In this document: piece after piece, positions 1 through 5,602 of the stretch
Layout: the number at the start of each line of letters is the position of its first letter
Position numbering within the stretch: the first letter of the stretch is position 1
Origin: UM-FILTER-47-13 sp964445195
Lineage (GTDB): Bacteria > Pseudomonadota > Alphaproteobacteria > Micavibrionales > Micavibrionaceae
Length of the DNA stretch: 8,033 nucleotides
Direction of reading: 5' to 3'
Assembly: GCA_964445195.1 (NCBI GenBank)
Contig: CAYUKA010000052.1
Span: 1 to 8,033, forward strand
Position numbers and translations under genes: made by a program
The notes under the pieces: model-generated
What the model saw: the letters and a program-made list of their open reading frames with translations, nothing else
The model's database searches: none
Told to the model about the DNA's origin: nothing

Positions 1-863
1 CCGAGCGAGCCGAAGCCCTGCGCGACAATATCGGACTGCACATCACCGTCATAGTTCTTGCAGGCCCAGACAAAACCGCCCCTGGACTTGATCGCCTGCG
101 CGACCATATCGTCGATCAGGCGGTGCTCGTACCACAGGTCGCGCTTGTCGAACTCGGTCTTGAACTCATCGTCAAACACGCGCTGGAATATCTCGATAAA
201 ACGCCCGTCATATTGTTTGAGGATCGTGTTCTTGGTCGACATATAGGCCGGGTAATTGCGCGATAACGCATAGTTAAAGCAGGAACGCGCAAAACCTTCG
301 ATCGAACTGTCGAGATTGTACATCCCCATTGCGACGCCTGAGGCAGGAAAATCAAACACTTCAAATTCCTGCGCCGCGCCGCCGTCGGCCGGTTCGAATT
401 TCATGGTGAATCTGCCCGGCCCCGGCACCTTGAAATCGGTGGCCTTGTACTGGTCGCCGAACGCGTGACGGCCGATGATGATCGGCTCCTGCCAGCCCGG
501 CACATAGCGCGGCACATTTTCGCAGATGATCGACTCGCGGAATACCGTGCCATTCAGGATATTCCGGATCGTGCCGTTGGGGCTGCGCCACATTTTCTTC
601 AGGCCGAATTCCTCGACCCGGGCTTCATCCGGCGTGATCGTTGCGCATTTTACGCCGACGCCATGCTCGCGGATTGCGTTGGCGGCATCAACCGTAATCC
701 GGTCGTCAGTCTCATCGCGTTTTTGAATCGAAAGATCGTAATATTTCAGGTCGATATCAAGATAGGGCAGGATCAACCGGTCGCGGATCCATTGCCAGAT
801 CACACGCGTCATCTCATCGCCGTCAATTTCCACGACAGGGTTATCAACCTTGATCTTGCTCAT
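1..863 (-). CDS. icd: NADP-dependent isocitrate dehydrogenase (5' part, runs off window)
   Basis: Cytoplasmic TCA-cycle enzyme converting isocitrate and NADP+ to 2-oxoglutarate, CO2 and NADPH. I translated 287 codons from the ATG at 863; the rest (about 115 residues in this family) lies beyond position 1. The protein starts MSKIKVDNPVVEIDGDEMTR and is the eukaryote-like (type II) form. Visible signatures are SPNGTIRN (94-101), R109, R132 in IIIGRHAFGDQY, Y139, TKNT with K211, and metal-binding D251, D274 and D278 in IDDMV and DGDVQSD. Each is the expected residue by my recollection of the human IDH1 numbering. The start is supported by AGGAG at 871-875, seven bases upstream. Nothing looks damaged. 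The 3' end of icd, a known prophage insertion site, is not in view. Confidence 0.97.
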   Translation of the reverse strand, partial: MSKIKVDNPVVEIDGDEMTRVIWQWIRDRLILPYLDIDLKYYDLSIQKRDETDDRITVDAANAIREHGVGVKCATITPDEARVEEFGLKKMWRSPNGTIRNILNGTVFRESIICENVPRYVPGWQEPIIIGRHAFGDQYKATDFKVPGPGRFTMKFEPADGGAAQEFEVFDFPASGVAMGMYNLDSSIEGFARSCFNYALSRNYPAYMSTKNTILKQYDGRFIEIFQRVFDDEFKTEFDKRDLWYEHRLIDDMVAQAIKSRGGFVWACKNYDGDVQSDIVAQGFGSL

Positions 864-881
864 ATGCTTTCTCCTGCTCTA

Positions 882-909
882 AACATAAAATTGGAGCCAG
901 TGTAATCAA
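882..909 (-). promoter_or_regulatory. Possible icd promoter
   Basis: On the minus strand TTGATT (909-904), a 16-base spacer and TATGTT (887-882) each match the sigma-70 consensus at 4 of 6 positions. The predicted start of transcription near 875 falls almost on the Shine-Dalgarno of icd, which makes the call tentative. Transcription could instead arrive from the stronger promoter at 1151-1179. Confidence 0.3.
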
Positions 910-946
910 GAACAAGCGCAGGATAAAGGAGTTTGTCACCCTTACC

Positions 947-1027
947 CGTCATTGCGAGCGACCAGCGGGAGCGCGGCATGAAGGACAGACTCTAGATTGC
1001 TTCGTCACGTTGCTCCTCGCAATGACG
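947..1027. repeat. Dispersed palindromic intergenic element (CGTCATTGCGAG family)
   Basis: An 81-bp imperfect palindrome bounded by perfect 12-bp inverted arms, CGTCATTGCGAG (947-958) and CTCGCAATGACG (1016-1027). Its right half contains TCTAGATTGCTTCGTCACG (991-1009), a core I recall from high-copy non-coding palindromes in alphaproteobacterial and other genomes. There is no room for a protein, so it resembles a MITE-like or extragenic palindrome. It lies between the 22-codon ORF and icd, so it would be transcribed in the icd leader and could fold into a long hairpin. Family identity is from memory; the palindrome itself is seen directly. Confidence 0.75.
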
Positions 1028-1030
1028 CTG

Positions 1031-1047
1031 CAAAGTGCTTCACTTTG
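1031..1047. repeat. Short perfect hairpin next to the palindromic element
   Basis: CAAAGTG (1031-1037), loop CTT, CACTTTG (1041-1047): a 7-bp perfect stem with a three-base loop. It sits three bases beyond the end of the palindromic element and ten bases past the stop of the 22-codon ORF. No T-run follows on the minus strand, so it is not a convincing intrinsic terminator. It may be part of the mobile palindrome or an mRNA 3'-end structure. Confidence 0.4.
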
Positions 1048-1056
1048 TTCGTTGAT

Positions 1057-1125
1057 TTATTGTTTGCCATCGCAGTCCGGCTGTTTCCGGCGGCGTTCGG
1101 ACCAGCCTTTTGTTTTCTTGTTCAT
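1057..1125 (-). CDS. Possible 22-residue basic peptide upstream of icd
   Basis: ATG at 1125 to TAA at 1057, encoding 22 residues that begin MNKKTKGWSERRRKQ, with eight Lys/Arg. It is preceded four bases upstream by a strong Shine-Dalgarno (AGGAGG, 1130-1135) and by a near-consensus promoter at 1151-1179. This initiation signal is better than that of most full-length genes in the window. The KGWSERRRK start recalls a group of alphaproteobacterial hypothetical proteins beginning with a GWSEERRK-like stretch, so this could be a truncated remnant that kept its promoter and start. It could also be an independent micropeptide or a leader peptide for icd, which follows 193 bases later on the same strand. 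The family resemblance is from memory and weak; function is unknown. Confidence 0.4.
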   Translation of the reverse strand: MNKKTKGWSERRRKQPDCDGKQ

Positions 1126-1127
1126 TG

Positions 1128-1150
1128 AACCTCCTGTTGTTCAGGAGATT
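1128..1150 (-). promoter_or_regulatory. Hairpin covering the Shine-Dalgarno of the 22-codon ORF
   Basis: On the minus strand AATCTCCTG (1150-1142), loop AACAA, CAGGAGGTT (1136-1128) can form a 9-bp stem with one G-U pair, placing the whole AGGAGG in the 3' arm. That could occlude translation. However, the promoter at 1151-1179 predicts a transcript start near 1142-1145, which would remove most of the 5' arm. The hairpin would then matter only on longer transcripts from further upstream. Confidence 0.35.
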
Positions 1151-1179
1151 ATTATAGGATAGTTTTCCTAAATTGTAAA
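1151..1179 (-). promoter_or_regulatory. Near-consensus sigma-70 promoter for the 22-codon ORF
   Basis: Minus strand TTTACA (1179-1174), exactly 17 bases, then a perfect TATAAT (1156-1151). The inverted repeat TAGGA-N6-TCCTA (1155-1170) lies almost wholly in the spacer and touches the -10 box, so it could be an operator. The predicted transcript begins about 20 bases before the ATG at 1125 and may continue into icd. Confidence 0.6.
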
Positions 1180-1306
1180 ATTCGTAACATGCCTAAACTG
1201 AATAGTTAATTGCAACAAACTATCAATATTAAGCATTGCTCCCAGTACCCCTTATTATTTATGGTTATAGAGTTTAAAAGTTTGCATTGCAGAGAGGAAA
1301 CCTTGA
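1180..1306. other. AT-rich leader of the nuclease-like gene
   Basis: This finishes the 443-base gap between icd and the gene at 1307. It is AT-rich like that gene. It holds an imperfectly placed inverted repeat, ATAGTT (1202-1207) and AACTAT (1218-1223), separated by 10 bases. I found no plus-strand promoter with both boxes at an acceptable spacing; TATTAT (1253-1258) lacks a -35 partner. The ribosome binding site AGAGAGG is at 1291-1297. Confidence 0.4.
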
Positions 1307-2740
1307 ATGTCAGCCCTTAAAACAAAATTACCCGAGTTTTTGGCATCTGGAGAAAAAGCGCGACTAATACCTGTTGTGTCCGAAGGCAGCAAAGAAGGGC
1401 GGGCGACATCCATTTTATTATCCTCACTCGCTGCAGTACATGAGTTCGCTCAAAGCATATTTGGCGTTGTTGGCATCAAAATCGGCAGCAGAACCAGCAT
1501 TGACGTTTATACGGAAGTCGTTTTTGCTGATAAAGGACAGAAGGTGAAAATGCGTCCAGACGGACTGATCATTATTAATACTGGGAAATCACAGTGGACA
1601 GCGCTGATTGAAGCTAAAATTGGCAATGCCGATCTTAATCCCGATCAAATCAAGGAATATTTGGCGCTGGCAAAGCAGTACAAAATAGATGCCGTTATTA
1701 CAATTTCAAATCAATATTCAGCAATTCCGACTCATCATCCCGTCGCACTTAAAAAGTCTGACATTAAGGGTATAGAACTATACCACTGGTCATGGATGTT
1801 TGTGCTGACAGAAGCAATCCTGTTATTGAAATCGATGTGTATAGAAGATGAAGAGCAAAGATTTCTATTATCTGAAATGGTACGCTATTACGATCATCCC
1901 AGCGTAGGCGTTTCAAGTTTTTCTAAAATGAATGCAGAATGGAAAGATGTTGTTTTGAAAGTTCGAAGCGGATCGCGGCTTGCAAAAACATCAGAGGAAG
2001 TCGAAAAAACCGTAGCAAGCTGGCACCAAGAAGCCAGAGATTTATGTTTAATTATGAGCCGCAATCTCGCAGTGCCTGTATCTTTGAGACTAAGCAGAAA
2101 GCATAGAAATCATCCATCAGAACGCCTAAAAGACGATTGCGATCATTTGGTCACAACCAATACTCTCAATTGTGAACTCGACATACCCTATGCTGCTTCA
2201 CCGTTGAAAGTAATGGCCGATTTAGCTCGACGTACTGTCGATTGCTCTATGCGTGTTGAGGCGCCGAAGGATAAGAAAAGATCAACAGCAAAGCTGAATT
2301 GGCTTCTACGACAACTGAAAGATGTCGCACCCGAAGACATTTTCATTAAAGCCATAACACATGGGCGCGCTAACAATTCTCAAGCTACGCTACAAGCTGT
2401 TCGTGATAACCCCGATGCCATACTTTTATACGAAGGCACTGATATACAACCCACGGCATTTGAAGTCATGATGATCAAAGATCTGGCGGGAAAATTTTCC
2501 GGGCGCAATACTTTCATCGAGGCCGTAGAAAATACAGTCACAAGTTTTTATGAAATAGCAGGCCAGAATCTACAGTCATGGACGCCGGAAGCACCAAAAA
2601 TCAAAAAAAGCCAGAGTGATGATGTGCCTAAACTTGGAAAACCGGAAACCGTAATGCTGGTTCAGAAAGAAGACAAAGTACATCTGGATATCACAGCAAC
2701 TCCCCAGGCTAATGATGAAAATGAGGCTGTCAACGAGTAG
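1307..2740 (+). CDS. PD-(D/E)XK nuclease-like protein of unknown function
   Basis: A 477-residue protein that I cannot assign to a named family. The N-terminal third carries a restriction-endonuclease-like pattern. E26 and E30 lie in the helix leading into GRATSILLSSL, and D85 is in RPDG. E102 and K104 are in IEAKIG on the next strand, and Q114 and Y118 are in the helix after it. This D...ExK...Q order is typical of PD-(D/E)XK enzymes, so metal-dependent DNA or RNA cleavage is an inference. Residues 210-420 are probably a mostly helical second domain. The tail from about 430 is charged and low in complexity. There is no signal peptide or membrane segment, so it should be cytoplasmic. The start has AGAGAGG nine bases upstream. 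Base composition near 40% GC in sampled lines, against over 50% in neighbouring genes, suggests acquisition by transfer. It stands alone, with no methyltransferase or helicase beside it. Confidence 0.8.
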   Translation: MSALKTKLPEFLASGEKARLIPVVSEGSKEGRATSILLSSLAAVHEFAQSIFGVVGIKIGSRTSIDVYTEVVFADKGQKVKMRPDGLIIINTGKSQWTALIEAKIGNADLNPDQIKEYLALAKQYKIDAVITISNQYSAIPTHHPVALKKSDIKGIELYHWSWMFVLTEAILLLKSMCIEDEEQRFLLSEMVRYYDHPSVGVSSFSKMNAEWKDVVLKVRSGSRLAKTSEEVEKTVASWHQEARDLCLIMSRNLAVPVSLRLSRKHRNHPSERLKDDCDHLVTTNTLNCELDIPYAASPLKVMADLARRTVDCSMRVEAPKDKKRSTAKLNWLLRQLKDVAPEDIFIKAITHGRANNSQATLQAVRDNPDAILLYEGTDIQPTAFEVMMIKDLAGKFSGRNTFIEAVENTVTSFYEIAGQNLQSWTPEAPKIKKSQSDDVPKLGKPETVMLVQKEDKVHLDITATPQANDENEAVNE

Positions 2741-2752
2741 GCTGCTAATCCA

Positions 2753-3100
2753 TCACTCCATTAGCCCCTCAACCTCCGCCTCCAGCTTTTCATAGGTCCG
2801 CTCGAACAGGCCGGACTTGGCAATCCGGCCCTTGCCCTCTTTAAACAGTTCATACATATCAGTCTGCGGGCCGACGCGGCGGATGACGAATTGCAGGTAA
2901 GGCACGTAATTGTTGGACTGGTAATAGGTAAAGGTACAAACGCCTTCGTCAAAATCGACATCAACGGCGATATCGTATAAGGCTTTGACGGAAGCGGCCC
3001 GGCTGAACAGCCCGGCCAGCAGCTTGAAATGATGGTTTTTAAAGCCGGACTGCGCCTTGAAACGGTTGAAATCCGGATTATCAATGACGCTGAATGTCAT
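2753..3100 (-). CDS. Hypothetical protein, 115 aa
   Basis: Not recognised. The protein starts MTFSVIDNPDFNRFKAQSGF, is soluble, is rich in Phe and Tyr, and ends in a charged helix (about 96-115, YEKLEAEVEGL). The central part (about 45-75: DVDFDEGVCTFTYYQSNNY, then YLQFVIRR) looks like alternating beta strands, so a small alpha/beta fold is likely. Composition is protein-like and the overlapping frames are not. It converges on the nuclease-like gene with only 12 bases between the stops and no clear terminator. There is no Shine-Dalgarno before the ATG. A TATACT box six bases upstream suggests a leaderless transcript that begins at the start codon. Confidence 0.7.
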   Translation of the reverse strand: MTFSVIDNPDFNRFKAQSGFKNHHFKLLAGLFSRAASVKALYDIAVDVDFDEGVCTFTYYQSNNYVPYLQFVIRRVGPQTDMYELFKEGKGRIAKSGLFERTYEKLEAEVEGLME

Positions 3101-3106
3101 TGAAAT

Positions 3107-3112
3107 AGTATA
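3107..3112 (-). promoter_or_regulatory. -10 box for a leaderless transcript
   Basis: TATACT on the minus strand (5 of 6 to consensus) ends six bases before the ATG at 3100, so transcription should begin at or one base before the start codon. The -35 at 17 bases, TTCTCT (about 3130-3135), is weak. The absence of any ribosome binding site before 3100 fits this reading. Confidence 0.4.
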
Positions 3113-3136
3113 ACATTTTTTTAGAAAACAGAGAAA

Positions 3137-3433
3137 TCAGCCATAGCGTACAGCCGCAGGCCCCTGCGCCACTACCGGTGTCTTTGCCGGGATGACTTCT
3201 GTCGGCGCCTGCGGAAACTCTGCCTGCAGGCGGGCACGAATGTCAGAAATACCGGACAAGCTTTCATGGACCCGCTCCATCTGCGCTGCGTCATCCAGAT
3301 GAAACACCGCCCTGTATTCAGTGACATAGCCAAACAAAGCCACAACATCATCCATCGGCGACAGACGGGCGATGCGGATATTTATATCCTGCCCGTTTCC
3401 ATCCCGATCGTCCGGGCTTAAAATTTCACGCAC
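3137..3433 (-). CDS. C-terminal segment of the amber-interrupted GNAT-like gene
   Basis: A 98-residue open frame from GTG at 3433 to TGA at 3137. It is in exactly the same frame as the gene at 3452-4018 and is separated from it only by the TAG at 3452-3454 and six sense codons (AAFVAQ). No Shine-Dalgarno precedes the GTG. The simplest reading is that it is the detached C-terminal part of one original protein of about 293 residues, not a gene of its own. The sequence (MREILSPDDRDGNGQDINIR onward) is soluble and acidic in the first half and ends in a Pro/Ala-rich tail. No family was recognised. Alternatives are a real coupled gene, stop-codon readthrough, or a base-call error. Confidence 0.5.
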   Translation of the reverse strand: MREILSPDDRDGNGQDINIRIARLSPMDDVVALFGYVTEYRAVFHLDDAAQMERVHESLSGISDIRARLQAEFPQAPTEVIPAKTPVVAQGPAAVRYG

Positions 3434-3451
3434 CTGCGCAACAAAGGCCGC

Positions 3452-4018
3452 CTATAATTCACCGTCAAGTTCGCGTAAACCCCGCTCAATGTCACTTTTA
3501 AACCTTGTCAGCGGCTGCCGTTCCTCAGCGGCATTTGCAAATCTCTCGATAAGGGCCGCACGGCGCGCCCAGAACAGCGGGCCATCCTCACGCCCGGCTT
3601 TGAGGGTCAGGGTTTTAATGCCCCATGGCTGCGCCACATTAAGCTGGTTGGCGAACAGGGTCTTACCGACCCCTTTACGGCGCAATGTTTCTGTTTCAAT
3701 ACGGACCTCGTCCAGATTCATCGTGCCCCGGGGCCGGTCAAACTGCCTTTCCGCACGCAAGATCTGGCGGCCATCATGAACACATGACAGTTCAATTTTG
3801 CCCTGGCCGCCGCCACATAGCTCAACCCTTAAGGAACATGTGCCCGGCAGATCAGCCGTCCATAAATCATAAAATTTTCCCGGATCCATACCGATAGCCT
3901 GATCCCATTCATCGTGTTTATCGACAAATAATTTGCCACGCAGCGCTTCGAAACGCGGCGGGATCTCACGACGACTATGGGCGCGTGATGAGGGCGCTGT
4001 TGAAAGATGAAAGACCAT
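3452..4018 (-). CDS. GNAT-like acetyltransferase-fold protein, ending at an in-frame amber
   Basis: 188 residues from ATG at 4018 to TAG at 3452. Residues 113-120 (RRKGVGKT) match the R-x-x-G-x-G acetyl-CoA pyrophosphate loop of GNAT enzymes. They are preceded by the strand DEVRIETETL and followed by a helix, the strand IKTLTLKA (134-141), and GPLFWARRAAL (146-156), which occupies the usual G-x-x-F/Y-W-x-x-x-G-F position, though the final G-F is not kept. Acetyl-group transfer is inferred; the substrate is unknown. Residues 60-110 form a beta-rich half. The start has AAGGA five bases upstream and a good promoter at 4076-4104. After the TAG the same frame stays open for 104 more codons, so the protein is probably truncated. 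It is divergent from the thioredoxin-like gene. Confidence 0.65.
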   Translation of the reverse strand: MVFHLSTAPSSRAHSRREIPPRFEALRGKLFVDKHDEWDQAIGMDPGKFYDLWTADLPGTCSLRVELCGGGQGKIELSCVHDGRQILRAERQFDRPRGTMNLDEVRIETETLRRKGVGKTLFANQLNVAQPWGIKTLTLKAGREDGPLFWARRAALIERFANAAEERQPLTRFKSDIERGLRELDGEL

Positions 4019-4057
4019 GACCTTCCTTTTTGCCGTAAATCGGCTACATTAACCTGA

Positions 4058-4087
4058 ATGTAAAAACAGGCCCGTATTATTTTACAT
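4058..4087. promoter_or_regulatory. Candidate operator: 8-bp inverted repeat over the GNAT promoter start
   Basis: ATGTAAAA (4058-4065) and TTTTACAT (4080-4087) are perfect inverted arms separated by 14 bases, with centres 22 bp apart, about two helical turns. One arm overlaps the -10 box and spacer of the minus-strand promoter, and the other lies just past its predicted transcription start near 4069. That is a typical layout for a dimeric repressor. The position between divergent genes means both could be affected. The regulator is unknown. Confidence 0.4.
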
Positions 4088-4104
4088 AAAATTAAAAAAG
4101 TCAA
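4076..4104 (-). promoter_or_regulatory. Sigma-70-type promoter for the GNAT-like gene
   Basis: Minus strand TTGACT (4104-4099), a 17-base spacer and AATAAT (4081-4076); each box matches consensus at 5 of 6 positions. Predicted transcription starts near 4069, giving a leader of about 50 bases before ATG 4018. No equally good plus-strand promoter was found for the thioredoxin-like gene at 4128. Confidence 0.55.
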
Positions 4105-4127
4105 CCTTTTTTACCCGGAGATTTAAC

Positions 4128-4688
4128 ATGGCCCTACTGGAAACCCCCGAAAAAGATCAGTCTTTTACCGCCGCCCCCTTTAACCTGAAGGGCACTGACG
4201 GCAAAAACTATAGTTTTGATGATGTAAAAGGCGAGACGGGGACGGTGATCATGTTCATCTGCAATCACTGCCCCTATGTCAAAGCAGTGATTGCGCGGCT
4301 GGTGGCCGACATCAAGGCCCTGCAGACGCAGGGAATCGGTGCGGCGGCGATCATGCCGAACGACACGGAAACCTATCCCGCCGACTCGTTCGAAAATATG
4401 AAATTATTTGCCGCCGCGCATGGTTTCACCTTTCCGTACCTGATCGACGAAACGCAGGACATTGCCCGCGCGTACGACGCTGTGTGCACGCCCGACATAT
4501 ACGGCTTTGATGCGCAGGGCACGTTACAGTATCGCGGCCGGGTCGACAGTGCCGGGCCAAACGAGGCCAATGCAGATACAAAACGCGAGTTATGGGAGGC
4601 GATGACGCAAATCACCGAAACCGGCGCGGCCCCGGCCGAACAATTCCCGTCAATGGGCTGCTCAATCAAGTGGCAGAAGAATGCATGA
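4128..4688 (+). CDS. Thioredoxin family protein (AhpC/TSA-like)
   Basis: A 186-residue thioredoxin-fold protein. The redox motif CNHCPYVK (C45, C48) sits at the end of strand IMFICNHC. The cis-proline follows in CTPDIYGFD (T121-P122, with an adjacent C120), and the conserved tail is PSMGCSIKW (C178). This combination marks the cytoplasmic AhpC/TSA-like thioredoxin group often annotated only as thioredoxin family protein. A thiol-disulfide or peroxide-related role is inferred from the fold; the partner is unknown. There is no signal peptide, so it acts in the cytoplasm. GGAG at 4117-4120 supports the ATG. It overlaps the kinase gene by ATGA (4685-4688), so the two are translationally coupled. 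Length and motifs look intact. Confidence 0.9.
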   Translation: MALLETPEKDQSFTAAPFNLKGTDGKNYSFDDVKGETGTVIMFICNHCPYVKAVIARLVADIKALQTQGIGAAAIMPNDTETYPADSFENMKLFAAAHGFTFPYLIDETQDIARAYDAVCTPDIYGFDAQGTLQYRGRVDSAGPNEANADTKRELWEAMTQITETGAAPAEQFPSMGCSIKWQKNA

Positions 4689-5602
4689 ACACACCCGGTT
4701 TTACCATGACGGACTTCCAGCCCGCACAGCACAAGCTGCTCGGTGAGGGCGTCTGGGGCCGCGTTTACGATCTGGACGATGGCACAGTACTCAAGATCGC
4801 GCGGCGTGAATGTGCCGGCATCGGGGACGGGGGGCAAAAAATCGAGCGTGAATATGAAGCCCTGAACGCGTTCACCGCTGCCGGCGTGCTGCCGGGGTTG
4901 GTGCCGCAGGCTCTCGGTATGGGCGAAATCCCCGCCTCTTCGTCGCTGGCGCAAGATGGTTTTTCGCTGTGGCTGAGGATGAGCCGCATTGAAGGCCAAC
5001 AGCGCGGCCTTTCTACGATCGCCGCCCTGCCGCCGGCGGACCGGGATGTCATCGGCGCCAACATCGGCCGGGCGCTGGCGCAGCTACATGGCGCTATGGC
5101 GAAGTTGCCGGAAAGCGGCAGTTCGGACGGACGTGACCCTTATCGTGAGATCAAACAGGCCGTTCCGGAAAACGGCTTTTACACATCCTGCATTGCCATG
5201 CTGGAGCATGAGCATGCGTGTATTCCGCCGGAGATTCGCTGCCGGCCGGCTCACAACGATTTCAATATGTCGAACCTGTTATTTGCGGGGGAAACCGTAT
5301 GCGGCATTCTCGATTTTGCCGAATGGGGCGTGAATTTTCCTGAAAAAGACATTAGCGATATTGTCAATGAATGCCCGGCTCTGGAAAAGTCGATGGTCAG
5401 CGGTTATGAAGAAGTCTCCGGCTTTACCGTCAGCCGGCGCCGGCTGGCCCTCGGCGTCGCTGAAAATGCCCTTTACGGCACTGTTATCAGCGAACGCAAA
5501 GGCGATGAGAAGGGCATGGCTTCCGAAAAAGCACTATTGCAGCGCACACTCGCAACGTTAGAGCAGCCGGCCGCGCCTATGTCGCCGCCTGTGCGCTCAT
5601 AA
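4685..5602 (+). CDS. Aminoglycoside phosphotransferase-fold (APH) kinase
   Basis: A 305-residue protein with the bacterial small-molecule kinase fold. The glycine-rich loop is LGEGVWGRVYDL (19-30) and the ATP-contacting lysine is K37 in VLKIAR, with a nearby acidic helix (IEREYEAL, 53-60). The catalytic loop is HNDFNMSN (190-197: D192 catalytic base, N197 metal ligand), followed by metal-binding D210 in GILDFAEWG. Phosphate transfer from ATP to a small molecule is inferred. The family includes kinases for homoserine, choline, fructosamine and antibiotics, and nothing here points to one substrate. I chose ATG 4685 because it forms an ATGA overlap with the preceding stop; the frame is open further upstream only inside the thioredoxin gene. 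The 3' end overlaps the convergent metalloprotease-like gene by 26 bases. Confidence 0.85.
   Translation: MNTPGFTMTDFQPAQHKLLGEGVWGRVYDLDDGTVLKIARRECAGIGDGGQKIEREYEALNAFTAAGVLPGLVPQALGMGEIPASSSLAQDGFSLWLRMSRIEGQQRGLSTIAALPPADRDVIGANIGRALAQLHGAMAKLPESGSSDGRDPYREIKQAVPENGFYTSCIAMLEHEHACIPPEIRCRPAHNDFNMSNLLFAGETVCGILDFAEWGVNFPEKDISDIVNECPALEKSMVSGYEEVSGFTVSRRRLALGVAENALYGTVISERKGDEKGMASEKALLQRTLATLEQPAAPMSPPVRS

Noticed and set aside
465..905. 146-codon plus-strand frame across the start of icd
   Set aside because: It is antisense to icd, whose catalytic residues and start signal are all present on the minus strand. The plus-strand product has no recognisable features.
1307..2740. Complete restriction-modification or multi-gene defence system
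   Set aside because: No methyltransferase, specificity subunit, helicase or partner gene lies on either side; only a single nuclease-like protein is supported.
2741..2765. Terminator between the convergent genes at 2740 and 2753
   Set aside because: GCTAAT (2744-2749) and ATTAGC (2760-2765) make only a 6-bp AT-rich stem with a 10-base loop and no T-run on either strand.
4592..4684. Longer start for the kinase at 4592
   Set aside because: The extra 31 residues lie wholly inside the thioredoxin gene and have no family-like features. ATG 4685 with its ATGA overlap is the natural start.
4373..4999. 208-codon minus-strand frame across the thioredoxin and kinase genes
   Set aside because: It is antisense to two proteins with clear active-site motifs, so it is a shadow frame.
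4685..5602. Antibiotic (aminoglycoside) resistance gene
   Set aside because: Only the general APH fold motifs are visible. The fold is shared by many metabolic kinases, and the coupling to a thioredoxin-like gene gives no hint of resistance.
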